Shown: in pieces, positions 20,475-30,918 of the stretch | Layout of the letters: every line of letters begins with the position of its first letter | How positions within the stretch are numbered: the stretch's first letter is position 1 | Source: Halocaridina rubra | Taxonomy: Eukaryota; Arthropoda; Malacostraca; Decapoda; Atyidae | Length of the DNA stretch: 64,000 nucleotides | Direction of reading: 5' to 3' | Assembly: GCA_037179515.1 (NCBI GenBank) | Contig: JAXCGZ010001894.1 | Location: 31,001-95,000, forward strand | Position numbers and translations under genes: made by a program | The notes under the pieces: model-generated | What the model saw: only the letters and a program-made list of their open reading frames with translations | Database searches by the model: none | Told to the model about the DNA's origin: nothing

Positions 20475-22377
20475 TGTTGGGGTTTAGGATTCTAGAGTGT
20501 TGTTAAGATTCTGTTTTACAAAGGGGACTCAAAGTACCGAGCTCGGTTAAGAGCTCACAAACAGACAGGATAGATATTTGTACTTGAACACCCCATCTCT
20601 ATTACCATTAGTCGGTTAAATGAAACTCAGAATTCAACTTTCTTTTAATTTTGGAAATGCAATGACATTAAAAGAATTGAATTAAATTTCTCAAATTAAA
20701 TTTTATGAAATGCTGCGTCGAATCCCGGAGGTGGTGAGCACGATTTCGTTTCCCGGCACCATGGACGTATGCCAAGACTTTGGCCTCAACTCGATGATTA
20801 CCTCTGTCACACAGGCAGAGTAGAATACAGGACACTGCAATTTCAGAAACAGAAATGACACACTGTTTATAATGGGAAACTGAAAGCATGAGCACACCTA
20901 TAATGAGTTTCCAATGTCATTTTACTGGATGAAAATATATTGGTTATTCACAGCTAACCAGAAATATTTATGCTACCATAATAGCTTACAAAACCATTAA
21001 TTCTTTACTGGTTTTAAAGAAAACAGTATATTCACAATAAATGAAGAATAAGCAAGACAAATACAGTACTGTATGTATTCCTTAAATTGTGTGTAACCAC
21101 AAAAGTTGCAATGCTTATTACTGATTAACAATTAATATGGTAAAACACTATTTAGGATAAAGGAAGAATCTACGAGATAAGTACAGTATTCATTCACTTT
21201 TGGTTATCAAGAACTGTTTGCAATGAAAAAAAGGGTGCAAAACCACCTTTTGAGGTATTTGCAACTTATAACTCAAAACACTTTATCCCCAACATATGAA
21301 GAATTAGCAAGATAAATACAGTATGCATTCATTAAATTGTGGTTAACAGGAAATATTTGCAAAGCCAACAGGGTAAAACTACCTTTTAATTATTTGCAAT
21401 TTGTATAGCAAATAGCTTTATTGACGAGTTTTTGACGTAAAACACTTTATTTACGATGATAGAAAGAGGTGAAATGAAATTAGAATTTATTAGGAAAAGA
21501 GATAGATTTTTACGGGCTCATAACCAGTCTTCAGAGGATGAGATTTTCGTTTATCACATTCAATGAAAAGAAACTTCTTAGCAATGTATATCAGCTGTAA
21601 TTTCCAGGTTAAGGAATTAACTTTGGCATGTGAGATTCCAGTTTGGTAATCTACAAAATTTCGTGTGTATGGGAATGGAATCTGAGAATAAAAATCCATA
21701 AGATTAAGCCAGTAACGAATGTAACTAATTCTCGAAAATAAACCAATTTGCTTGACCCACGAGCTTTACCATACACTATCCCTCACCTTGTTGTGCTAGA
21801 TGAATTTCTGTGAAGATGCCACATAAATAAGGTTTGAAATAAACTTAGACTGCTCAGGCGAGATGTTGCCTCTTCGAAGATTGAGCGCCAAAGGAGGGCG
21901 TCTCATTGTCCCTCCTGGTGAGTTCATCTGTAGGATACATTTTCTAGAGCAGTAACTGGCTCTGATATAATTTAAGGACTATTTTAGTGGTGGTCCCTGG
22001 CAGGCATTTATAGCAGAGATGCAAGGGAGAGACAGTATTTTTAGGTGCAACAAGTGGAAGCAAATAAAATAAAACGAGAATAATAATGAAAAGTTAGGTT
22101 ACTGGTAAATAATCTCCAGAATGTTCTTGGCTCGTAGCAGACGGAAAATATGAGCAGCCTTTATATCGGGGCTATACTTCTACACGTACAAGAAGAGTAA
22201 ATAAGGTATATTTAAAATTAGCTATAAGCTAAAATATAAATTGCAAATAATCATAATCTGCAAAAGTCAAGAAGTGGGAATTAATTTTTTTAGTTAGAAA
22301 ATAACAGTCAAGTTACTAAATTAATTAATAAGGCATCTAACAGCCTTTGGTTACATTGAGCGAAACACTCTGTCACA
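20475..22377 (-). repeat. 5' LTR of G2, 1903 bp
   Basis: Minus-strand start tgtgacag, end ccccaaca. It is uninterrupted and is the reference for the split partner LTR. Conserved TATAAAG lies at 22159-22165 on the minus strand. Followed inward by the primer site and outward by the duplicated ctgag. Confidence 0.93.
22159..22165 (-). promoter_or_regulatory. TATA box in G2 5' LTR
   Basis: TATAAAG on the minus strand, followed by gctgctca. It matches 954-960 in G1. Expected to drive genomic RNA synthesis leftwards. Confidence 0.45.
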
Positions 22378-22382
22378 CTGAG
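22378..22382 (+). repeat. Target-site duplication of G2, right copy
   Basis: ctgag directly after the right LTR, pairing with 7855-7859. LINE B1 5' UTR resumes here. Confidence 0.85.
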
Positions 22383-22585
22383 CATAATCTCTGTTTGCAC
22401 TCCCCTCTCCCACGAGAGTTGGGAAGAAAGATAGAAGACTGTTTAAGTGATAAAGTGTTGTAGTGTTCCAATTAAGTGAAGTGATCCAGCCACAAGGCCC
22501 CTATATTTTATTAAACGAAATTGACAAACAGTGCAAGTGATATATACCTAGTGAAATCTGTAATATCCATGACTAGTTGTTAGTC

Positions 22586-24081
22586 ATGGCCTCTGCTGCT
22601 TCTCCTGCTCCCCCCAGAGGGGGGAATGGTACTCGACCCCCCTCAAGATGGGTGGACGGTTGTGGGAAAGAAGAGGCCAAGGACAGCCTCTGGCAGTAGC
22701 CATGAGAGTGCTGCTGCCCCAGTTCCCCCCCAGCCCCAAAGACCGATAGAGAGCCCATATCAGAGTTCAAAGTTCAGACTCCTTCTACCAAAGAGGCTTA
22801 TGACCTAATAAGAGAGTTAGAAAACCAACTCACTGAGTTCCGCCGCAAAATTAAGCCTAATGTACAGGGTGAATTTATCATCCACCCATCCTCAGCAGAA
22901 GCCGCAGAGAAGATCCGCAGCCTCAACTCACCTCATTTGACAGGCATGAACACTGCCCAAAAAATAAGAAAATACATCCTTATTGACTTCCCTGTTGCTT
23001 GGTCAGTTGACCTGCTAACCAAGCTAACGTATATTACGGCTGCCTCACGTTGCTCCTCCAAAATAGAGGGCCAAGCTGTCCTCTCAAAACAAGTTCTGGT
23101 CCACATCTTTGGTCCACCCCCTTCGCAAGTAAACCTCGGCATCTGGGGCAAATTCAACATAAGAGACTACTCTCCTGAACCACTGAGATGTTTCCGGAGT
23201 CAAAGATTTGGGCACTACAGAAATACATGCCATCTTCCAGAGAGATGTGCAATCTGCAGTGGGAGACATTCCACTGACTGCTGCCTCAACAAATTCAAGG
23301 CCAATGAAGCAACAGTTGCCAAGTGCCCAAACTGTAAGGGAAACCATCACGCATGGAACAACCGCTGCCCAGAAAGGCTGAAGAGGATTCCTCAAAGAGT
23401 CTCTCCTTCTGCCCCTGTCACCAATCACACCACCCCCAACTTTACCCCAGCTCCTCCCCCCACCTCCAATCCTTGGCAAAGGCCCCTTCCTGCCCCACTC
23501 ACACCTAACCTCCCCACCCAAAACCCATCACACAACACCAACCCAGCTCCTAACACACAGATCACACCTCCTACAGTTTCCACCCCTACACCAACTCCAT
23601 CCACCCCATCACACAACACTCACACTCCTACCATCCCCCCAAACAACACTCACAACCCTACCATCCCCTCACGCAACACTCACACCAACACCTCCACCCC
23701 ATGCAACACTCAAACACAATACAGTCACACGCAACACTCAGACCACACACACACCCGCTCACCACACCAGGTCCCGGGACCCTAGACTTAGATCCCATAC
23801 ACCCCACACTTAAACAGCCTATCCAGACACCTTCCTCTGCCTCCTCTTCCCAACAGCAAACCCTCTTCACAGTAAACGAGCTCACCAACCTTCTTATTCA
23901 AACCATACAGGCAGCCGCCCGACTCCTCGATACCAGAGCCACTACTCAAGATGCTTACAATCAAGTCGTCGAAGTAGCCCACTCCGTTGTCGCCCATGCC
24001 CTCGTCTCCAGAATCCACCACCAGCCTCAACAACCCACCACTCCTACCACCTCCACTTCCTTAAATCATCAAGATGTCTAA
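22586..24081 (+). pseudogene. LINE B1 ORF1 (gag-like, CCHC zinc knuckles), frameshifted
   Basis: ATG 22586 starts MASAASPAPP. The expected DGWTVVGKKRPR segment continues in another frame (22626-22808). Then a long frame 22937-23785 carries a conserved core (KIRKYILIDFPVAW) and zinc knuckles: CAICSGRHSTDCC, CPNCKGNHHAWNNRC, and a first one in which the second Cys is Ser (CFRSQRFGHYRNTC). A very Pro/Thr/Asn/His-rich tail follows and shifts frame again into 23701-24081 (LNHQDV, TAA 24079-24081). At least two frameshifts. ORF1 proteins of this type bind LINE RNA. The ORF2 ATG lies inside the stop: ATGTCTAA at 24074-24081. Confidence 0.75.
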
Positions 24082-27000
24082 TCTCGGGATCCTACACTGG
24101 AACGCCCAGGGTCTCAGACGCAAGGTACAACATCTTGAAGGCATTGCCAAGACTGACAACATAGATGTCATCATGGTTCAAGAAACCCTGTGCACAGACC
24201 AAAACACTTCAAAAATCTCAGGATACAAAGGATTCTACCAGCACTGGTCTCCAGGGGAGAACAGAGGCAGCGCCACCTTCATCAGGAAAAACCTGTTAGC
24301 CAAGGAAATAACCCGACCGGTCCACTGCGGCGAAGATGTCCTCGTCCTAGCTGTTAATATCAAATTTCAGGGCAGCTGCATAGATCTGTACAACATTTAC
24401 AGACCACAGGATGGTGGCTTAGACCTGACTACCCTCTTCGGGCTAGCCAGTCATCGTGACTTGGTAATAGGAGGCGACTTCAACACGCGCCATCCTAGAT
24501 TCAGGTATGAGCGCCCCTGTGCTACAGGCAGACACATCATGAGTATGCTGGACGACCAAGAAGACGTCTCCCTTCTCAACAATCATGAGCCAACACATGA
24601 CAGAGGTGGAATACTGGACCTCACTTTTGTCTCCAACTCCCTAAAGCAAGACGCCACATGGAGAGTTCATCCGCTGGTCACAAGCGACCACTATGGGATC
24701 CATCTCATGCTGCCAATTCCTGAAATCTTCCAAATCCCTGTTCCTCCCCCTCGATGGAATTTCAAGAAGGCCGACTGAGGCCGATTCCAGGAGCACTTTA
24801 GCAATTGGTTTTCAGCCTACACACCATCCGAAAACATCGACCAAGCAGAGGCCGAGCTAGTCAATTCCCAGCAAGCTGCAGCAAACTCCTCCATCCCCCT
24901 CTGCAAACCACAACACACCACTCATCGAGACAGATGGTACTACTGTGATAGAGTTAAAGAACTCAATCACCGGCTCAACATCATCCGGAAAATGCACAGG
25001 AAACGTTGCACTGAAGACTCCTACCGCACTCTCCAGGCAGTCAAAGAACATGTCCATGAAGACACGCAACATCAAGAGGAAAAAATGGCTAGAGTGGTGT
25101 TCCACCCTAGATGCTCACACCTCTGTGGGCCAGATGTGGAGGCGCATTAACACCTTTGCTTAAGGAAAACCTCCTAAAATCACCTCCCACAGGGATCCTA
25201 GCAGGGCAGCAGAATAACTCTCCATCAAATTCGCCGATAGAGCAAGCTCCAACCAGCTCCATATCACCACCAGAACAACTCTTTAGGACCTCACCACTGC
25301 AAGATGGGAAGAAATAGAAGAGGCCATCAACACTGAAAGCGAAGCAGATGCCCCATTCTCTCTGACTGAGCTACTAAGAGTAAGCAAATGCTCTAAGAAC
25401 ACAGCCCCAGGTGCTGATAGAATCACATACACAATGATTCAAAATATGGCCCCAAGGGGAGCTTGCTCTACTCTTTCTGATCAATTCAGCATACACACGA
25501 AAAATCAGACCAGCCTCATGGAACAGAGCAGACATTCAGCCCATCCCAAAACCACAGGACCTTGACAACCCTCGCCCCATCTCCCTCCTAAGCTGCCTGA
25601 GCAAGACGGCAGAATAGATGGTACTTAACAGAGTCCACTGGAAATGCCCACCCTTCCTAGAAAACATGTTTGCCTATCAGCCTGGCTTAGGCACCTCATA
25701 ATGCATAGCCTCCATGCTATCATTTATCAACAACTGCTGTGGATACATCGTTTTTATAGACCTAGAGAAGGCCTTTGGACTAGCCTATGTGCCGGCAATA
25801 CTCTCAGCTCTCGTTTCAAAGCAGATCAAAGGTAACCTTCTCTCATGGATCAAGCAGAGTCTACAAAACCGTAGTGCACGAGTCAAAGTTGATGGGCACT
25901 ACTCCACCTACAAAAACCAGGAAAATGGGACCCCCCAAGGTGGAATCCTTAGCTCCTTCCTCTTTCATTGTCTCATGGAAAAACTCATGGACATCGCACT
26001 ACCATATGGAGCCAAACTCTTCAACTATGTGGATGACTTTGCCCTTGTCACAATAGGAGACAAAAGCTCTAACAAGACACAGTGCTGCCTCACCAAGATT
26101 CACCAAGCCTCCATCTCCCTTGGAGTTAAATTCAATGCCCACAAAACCAAGGCCCTTCCCATCCACCAGTGGAGACCAGACACTAATCTGGTCATAGGTA
26201 ATGAGCCTGTGGACTGGGTTACCAAACACCAATACCTGGGTGTAATCATCGACGGCAAACTAACCTTTGGACCTGAAATTCAACACTTGCGCGACAGGTG
26301 CAGCCAGCGACAAGCGGTCCTTCGTCGGATGTCGGGCCTCTACGATGGTGCATCATTTAATGTCCTCAGAAGCTTCTATGTACAAACCATACGCAGCATC
26401 ATAGACTATGCTTGTCCCACACTCTGGCTACTAAAAGACCAACAGTGGGACAAGATAGAAGTAATTCAAAACAGCGCCATATGCACCATGCTAGGAGCCC
26501 CCATGTGGACCAAGAGAGAAAACATCCAGATGGAATCAGGACTCATGCCACTCAAACTCAGAGCTCAGCAAAGACTGACCCTCTTTGTGGCCAAAACCAC
26601 CACTGCCCAACATAAATGCCTCGCTGGCACAAATCTCCATCTAGCCCTCAATCGCCACCCCAACCACCATCCTAAAACCTGGGCAGCCAATGTCTGCGCT
26701 AGCCTGCAAGCACTGCCAGTCAGGGAGAGCATCCTAGCCAAGATACAGGACACACCGCTTCCTGAATACAGATGCCCACCCCCATGGAATGACCATCCAC
26801 TCGACATAAAGATCGAGCTCCCTGACAACCCCAAAAGCTTGGTAAACCCGCTTGTCCTTAAAAACATATACAAGGACAAAATTCAGAGCTGGCGCAGGCT
26901 AAACCCTCAAGTCTACTACACTGACGGTTCAGTAAATCAAGAAACTGGAGCCTCAGGCGCCGCCTTCACCACTGAAAACTACATCCTATCCTGGAGACTG

Positions 27001-27416
27001 TCAAGCTCCTGCTCTTAATAACTAAACACAACCTGTGCACAGACATTGGCTCCTCCTCCACCTGGTGGTACAAAGTCACCACTGATCTTCAGCGAATCAC
27101 CCTGCCTAAGAACCTTCGACGAAGCACGGCGGTCAATGTGTACCGTCTGAGACTCGGGTACAAGTGCATCTGGCGAATAGTGGAGGATATCATCAGGGAA
27201 TGAACCTTTTGCCAGGTAGCCTCACCACATCCACTGCTCCGTTACATCCTCGAATGTGATTCCTTTTCAGAAATTCGACGGAAAACTGGTGCCCCCGCAA
27301 CATCCAGCGAAGATCCAAATGCCCCTCATGTTGCTAGCTCCATAATCAAACTAGCAACAAACAACTACATGAACAGTCTACTAAATATCATCAGTCAGTA
27401 CCCTCCACCAAGATAA
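24074..27416 (+). pseudogene. LINE B1 ORF2: endonuclease-RT, RNase H mostly deleted
   Basis: ATG 24074. Endonuclease: ILHWNAQGLRRKVQHLEG, VIMVQETLC, VIGGDFNTRHPRF, TSDHYGIHL; closed by TGA near 24776. The linker to 25713 is full of stops and frameshifts. RT frame 25714-27018: VFIDLEKAFGLAYV, NGTPQGGILSSFLF, NYVDDFALVT, KHQYLGVIID. RNase H starts (VYYTDGSVNQETGASGAAF), then breaks after SSSCS. Sequence jumps to the block that in B2 lies ~350 bp further on, removing the catalytic Glu, second Asp, His and last Asp. The C-terminal cysteine-containing tail survives in fragments to TAA 27414-27416. Confidence 0.88.
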
Positions 27417-27728
27417 CCATGTAATAACTCTCTCTCACCCCCAAAACAGGAATTCATTTAAATTGTTTGATGTAAACTAATAATCCTCAACTGAACACTT
27501 ATGCTTACCATTATCTTTACAGTTTTGCACAACCTCACCTGCAGGCCAAAATAGGAAAGTCCAATCACCCTCAAGAGTGAATACCACCAACAATAACAAG
27601 ATTTCACCCCACCTCCTCACCAAATAGGAAGAGCAAATACTACCTACAATCAACAAAATCTTACCCCACCTGCGGGTCACAAGGGAAGGTCCGCTCACCC
27701 TCAAGGGAGAACATCAAAGAAAAAAAAA

Positions 27729-27739
27729 TGGAATTTGAG
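27729..27739 (+). repeat. Target-site duplication of LINE B2, left copy
   Basis: tggaatttgag between the A tail of B1 and the start of B2, repeated exactly at 30877-30887. Confidence 0.85.
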
Positions 27740-30548
27740 TGTGACAGAGTTAAAGAACTCAATCACCGGCTCAACATCATCCGGAAAATGCACAGGAAAT
27801 GTCGCACTGAAGACTCCTACCGCACTCTCCAGGCAGTCAAAGAACATGTCCATGAAGAGACACGCAACATCAAGAGGAAAAAATGGCTAGATTGGTCTTC
27901 CACCTTAGATGCTCACACCTCTGTGGGCCAGATGTGGAGGAGCATTAACACCTATGCTAAAGGAAAACCTCCTAAAATCACCTCCCACAGGGATCCTAGC
28001 AAGGCAGCAGAAGAACTCTCCGTCAAATTCGCCGATAGAGCAAGCTCCAACCAGCTCCATATCACCACCAGAACAACTCTTTAGGACCTCACCACTGCAA
28101 GATGGGAAAAAATAGAAGAGGCCATCAACACTGAAGACGAAACATATGCCCCATTCTCTCTGACTGAGCTACTAAGAGTAAGCAAAATCTCTAGGAGCAC
28201 AGCCCCAGGTGCTGATAGAATCACATACACAATGATTCAAAATATGGGGCCCCAAGGGGAGCTTGCTCTACTCTCTCTGATCAATTCGACATACACACGA
28301 AGAATCAGACCAGCCTCATGGAACAGAGCAGACATTCAGCCCATCCCAAAACCACAGGACCCTGATAACCCTCACCCCATCTCCCTCCTAAGCTGCCTGA
28401 GCAAGACGGCAGAAAAGATGGTACTTAACAGAGTCCACTGGAAATGCCCACCCTTCCTAGAAAACATGTTTGCCTACCAGCCTGGCTTAGGCACCTCAGA
28501 ATGCATAGCCTCCATGCTATCATTTATCAATAACTGCTGTGGATACATCGTTTTTCTAGACCTAGAGAAGGCCTTTGAACTAGCCTATGTGCCGGCAATA
28601 CTCTCAGCTCTCGTTTCAAAGCAGATCAAAGGTAACCTTCTCTCACTGATCAAGCAGAGTCTACAAAACTGCAGTGCATGAGTCAAAGTAGATGGGCACT
28701 ACTCCACCTACAAAAACCAGGAAAATGGGACCCCCCAAGGTGGAATCCTTAGCTCCTTCCTCTTTCATTGTCTCATGGAAAAACTCATGAACATCGCACT
28801 ACCATATGGAGCCAAACTCTTCAACTATACGGATGACTTTGCCCTTGTCACAATAGGCGACAGAAGCTCTAACAAGACACAGTGCTGCTTCACCAAGATT
28901 CACCAAGCCTCCATCTCCCTTGGAGTTAAAATCAATGCCCACAAAACCAAGGCCCTTCCCATCCACCAGTGGAGACCAGACACTAATCTGGTCATAGGTA
29001 ATGAGCCTGTGGACTGGGTTACCAAACACCAATACCTGAGTGTAATCATCGACGACAAACTAACCTTTGGACCTGAAATTCAACACTTGCGCGACAGGTG
29101 CAGCCAGCGACAAGCGGTCCTTCGTCGGATGTCGGGCCTCTACGATGGTGCATCATTTAGTGTCCTCAGAAGCTTCTATGTACAAGCCATACGCAGCCTC
29201 ATAGACTATGCTTGTCCCACACTCTGGCTACTAAAAGATCAACAATGGGACAAGATAGAAGTAATTCAAAACAACGCCATATGTACCATGCTAGGAGCCC
29301 CCATGTGGACCAAGAGAGAAAACATCCAGATGGAATCAGGACTCATGCCACTCAAACTCAAAGCTCAGCAAAGACTGACCCTCTTTGTGGCCAAAACCAC
29401 CACTGCCCAACATAAATGCCTCGCTGGCACAAATCTCCATCTAGCCCTCAATCGCCACCCCAACCACCATCCTAAAACCTGGGCAGCCAAGGTCTGTGCT
29501 AGCCTGCAAGCACTGCCAGTCAAGGAGAGCATCCTAGCCAAGATACAGGACACTCTGCTTCCTGAATACAGATGCCCACCCCCATGGAATGGCCAACCAC
29601 TCGACATAAAGATTGAGCTCCCTGACAACCCCAAAAGCTTGGTAAACCCGCTTGTCCTTAAAAACATATACAAGGACAAAATTCAGAGCTGGAGCAGGCT
29701 AAACTCTCAAGTCTATTGCACTGACGGTTCAGTAAATCAAGAAACTGGAGCCTCAGGCGCCGCCTTCACCACTGAAAACCACGTCCTATCCTGGAGATTG
29801 TCAAACTCCTGCTCATTGCTCCAGACTGAGCTTGTTGCCATATCCAACGCCCTCGACTTCTTCAACCAGCAAGGAGCTGACCATGCCCTACTGCTCTCTG
29901 ACTCTAAAGGCGCCTTACAGGCCATCAAGAAGCCACTCCTCAGAGACAATGTACGTATCATCACCATCAACCTCAGCCACTACCACAGGATGACCAGCCT
30001 TGGAAAAGCCATCACTCTTGCCTGGATTCCCAGCCACGTCGGCATCAAGGGAAATGAGGAAGCCGATCAAGCCGCCAAACAAGCTACTCTCAGAGCAGAA
30101 ATCCAAAAATCTATCTCCTGGGATTCAACAGATAAAAAATAAAGCCACCAAGTCACTCCTTAACGCCTTAATAACTAAACACAACCTGTGCACAGACATT
30201 GGCTCCCCCTCCACCTGGTTGTACAAAGCCACCACTGATCTTCAGCGAATCACCCTGCCTAAGAACCTTTGACGAAGCACGGCGGTCAATATGTACCGTC
30301 TGAGACTCGGGTACAAGTGCATCTGGCGAATAGTGGAGGATATCATCAGGGAATGAACCTTTTGCCAGGTAGCCTCACCACATCCACTGCTCCATTACAT
30401 CCTCGAATGTGGTTCCTTTTCAGAAATTCGACGGAAAACTGGTGCCCCCGCAACATCCAGCGAAGATCCAAATGTCATCAGACTAGCAACAAACAACTAC
30501 ATGAACAGTCTACTAAATATCATCAGGCAATACCCTCCACCAAGATAA
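27740..30548 (+). pseudogene. LINE B2 ORF2 fragment: RT and complete RNase H
   Basis: Open pieces 27740-28084, 28232-28681 and 28775-30142, then a shifted C-terminal part to TAA 30546-30548. RT is present, but the catalytic box reads NYTDD instead of YVDD. RNase H has all expected acidic and His positions: CTDGSVNQ, LLQTELVAISNAL, LLLSDSKGALQAI, WIPSHVGIKGNEEADQAAK. A frameshift near 30120 (KKSISWD against the continuing SRIQQIKNK) precedes the terminal region with CIWRIVED and HYILECGSFSEIR, typical of the C-terminal cysteine/histidine motif in this superfamily. No start codon, so it is dead on arrival. Confidence 0.88.
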
Positions 30549-30649
30549 CCATGTAATAACTCTCTCACCTCCAAAACAGGAATTCATTTAAATTGTTTGA
30601 TGTAAAGTAATAATCCTCAACTGAACACTTATGCTTTCCATTATCTTTA

Positions 30650-30875
30650 CATTTTTGCACAACCTCACCTGCGGGCCAAAATAGGAAAGTCCGATCACCC
30701 TCAAGAGTGAATACCACCAACAATAACAAGATTTCACCCCACCTCCTCACCAAATAGGAAAGCCCATTCGCCCACAAGAGCGAATATCAACTACAATCAA
30801 CAAAATCTTACCCCACCTGCAGGCCACAAGGGAAGGTCCGCTCACCCTCAAGGAAGAACATCAAAGAAAAAAAAA
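30650..30875 (+). repeat. LINE B 3' UTR made of three ~75-bp modules
   Basis: Modules start near cacctgcgggccaaaatagg (30666), cacctcctcaccaaatagg (30739) and cacctgcaggccacaaggga (30814). Each contains an aagtcc/aagccc/aggtccg-ctcaccctcaagag-type core. The same arrangement occurs in B1 at about 27537-27715. Modular 3' UTRs may take part in template recognition; that is inference. Confidence 0.65.
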
Positions 30876-30876
30876 T

Positions 30877-30887
30877 TGGAATTTGAG
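30877..30887 (+). repeat. Target-site duplication of LINE B2, right copy
   Basis: tggaatttgag after the A tail, 31 bases before the ATG at 30919. Confidence 0.85.
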
Positions 30888-30918
30888 TCATTAGCATGCC
30901 AGCTCTCATTGTGTCAAG

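Larger units (their letters stand above)
7860..22377 (-). mobile_element. G2: complete Gmr1-like Ty3/gypsy retrotransposon with nested LINE
   Basis: The element runs right to left: 5' LTR 20475-22377, primer site 20453-20470, leader, gag 18722-19201, pol 15086-18721, polypurine tract 14448-14461, and 3' LTR 7860-8205 plus 12895-14447 split by LINE A1. LTRs begin TG and end CA, and the ends are flanked by ctgag. About 20-25 differences over 1.9 kb separate the two LTRs by eye, near 1%, so the insertion is fairly young. Pol carries premature stops and a mutated integrase residue, so this copy cannot act alone. The PR-INT-RT-RNase H order is copia-like, while RT and INT resemble gypsy elements; Gmr1-type elements have this combination (family knowledge). 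Confidence 0.9.
22378..27728 (+). mobile_element. LINE B1 (I-superfamily, RNase H-bearing), main part
   Basis: Continuation of 7122-7859. ORF1 22586-24081, ORF2 24074-27416, 3' UTR, and an A-rich tail at 27720-27728. The layout (gag-like ORF1 with zinc knuckles, then endonuclease, RT and C-terminal RNase H) fits the I superfamily. Relative to B2 it lacks ~350 bp of RNase H at 27014/27015. B2 follows after 11 bases. Confidence 0.85.
27740..30876 (+). mobile_element. LINE B2: 5'-truncated second copy of LINE B
   Basis: Begins inside ORF2 (tgtgacagagttaaag, matching 24951 onward in B1) and runs to an A-rich tail. It is flanked by an exact 11-bp duplication. The target was the sequence just outside the 3' end of B1, so two independent insertions stand head to tail. 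B2 is very similar to B1 (mostly single-base differences) but keeps the RNase H that B1 lost, so it is not a simple tandem duplication of B1. Confidence 0.88.

Noticed and set aside
27740..30876. B1 and B2 as one tandem segmental duplication
   Set aside because: B2 starts inside ORF2, has its own target duplication, and contains RNase H sequence missing from B1.
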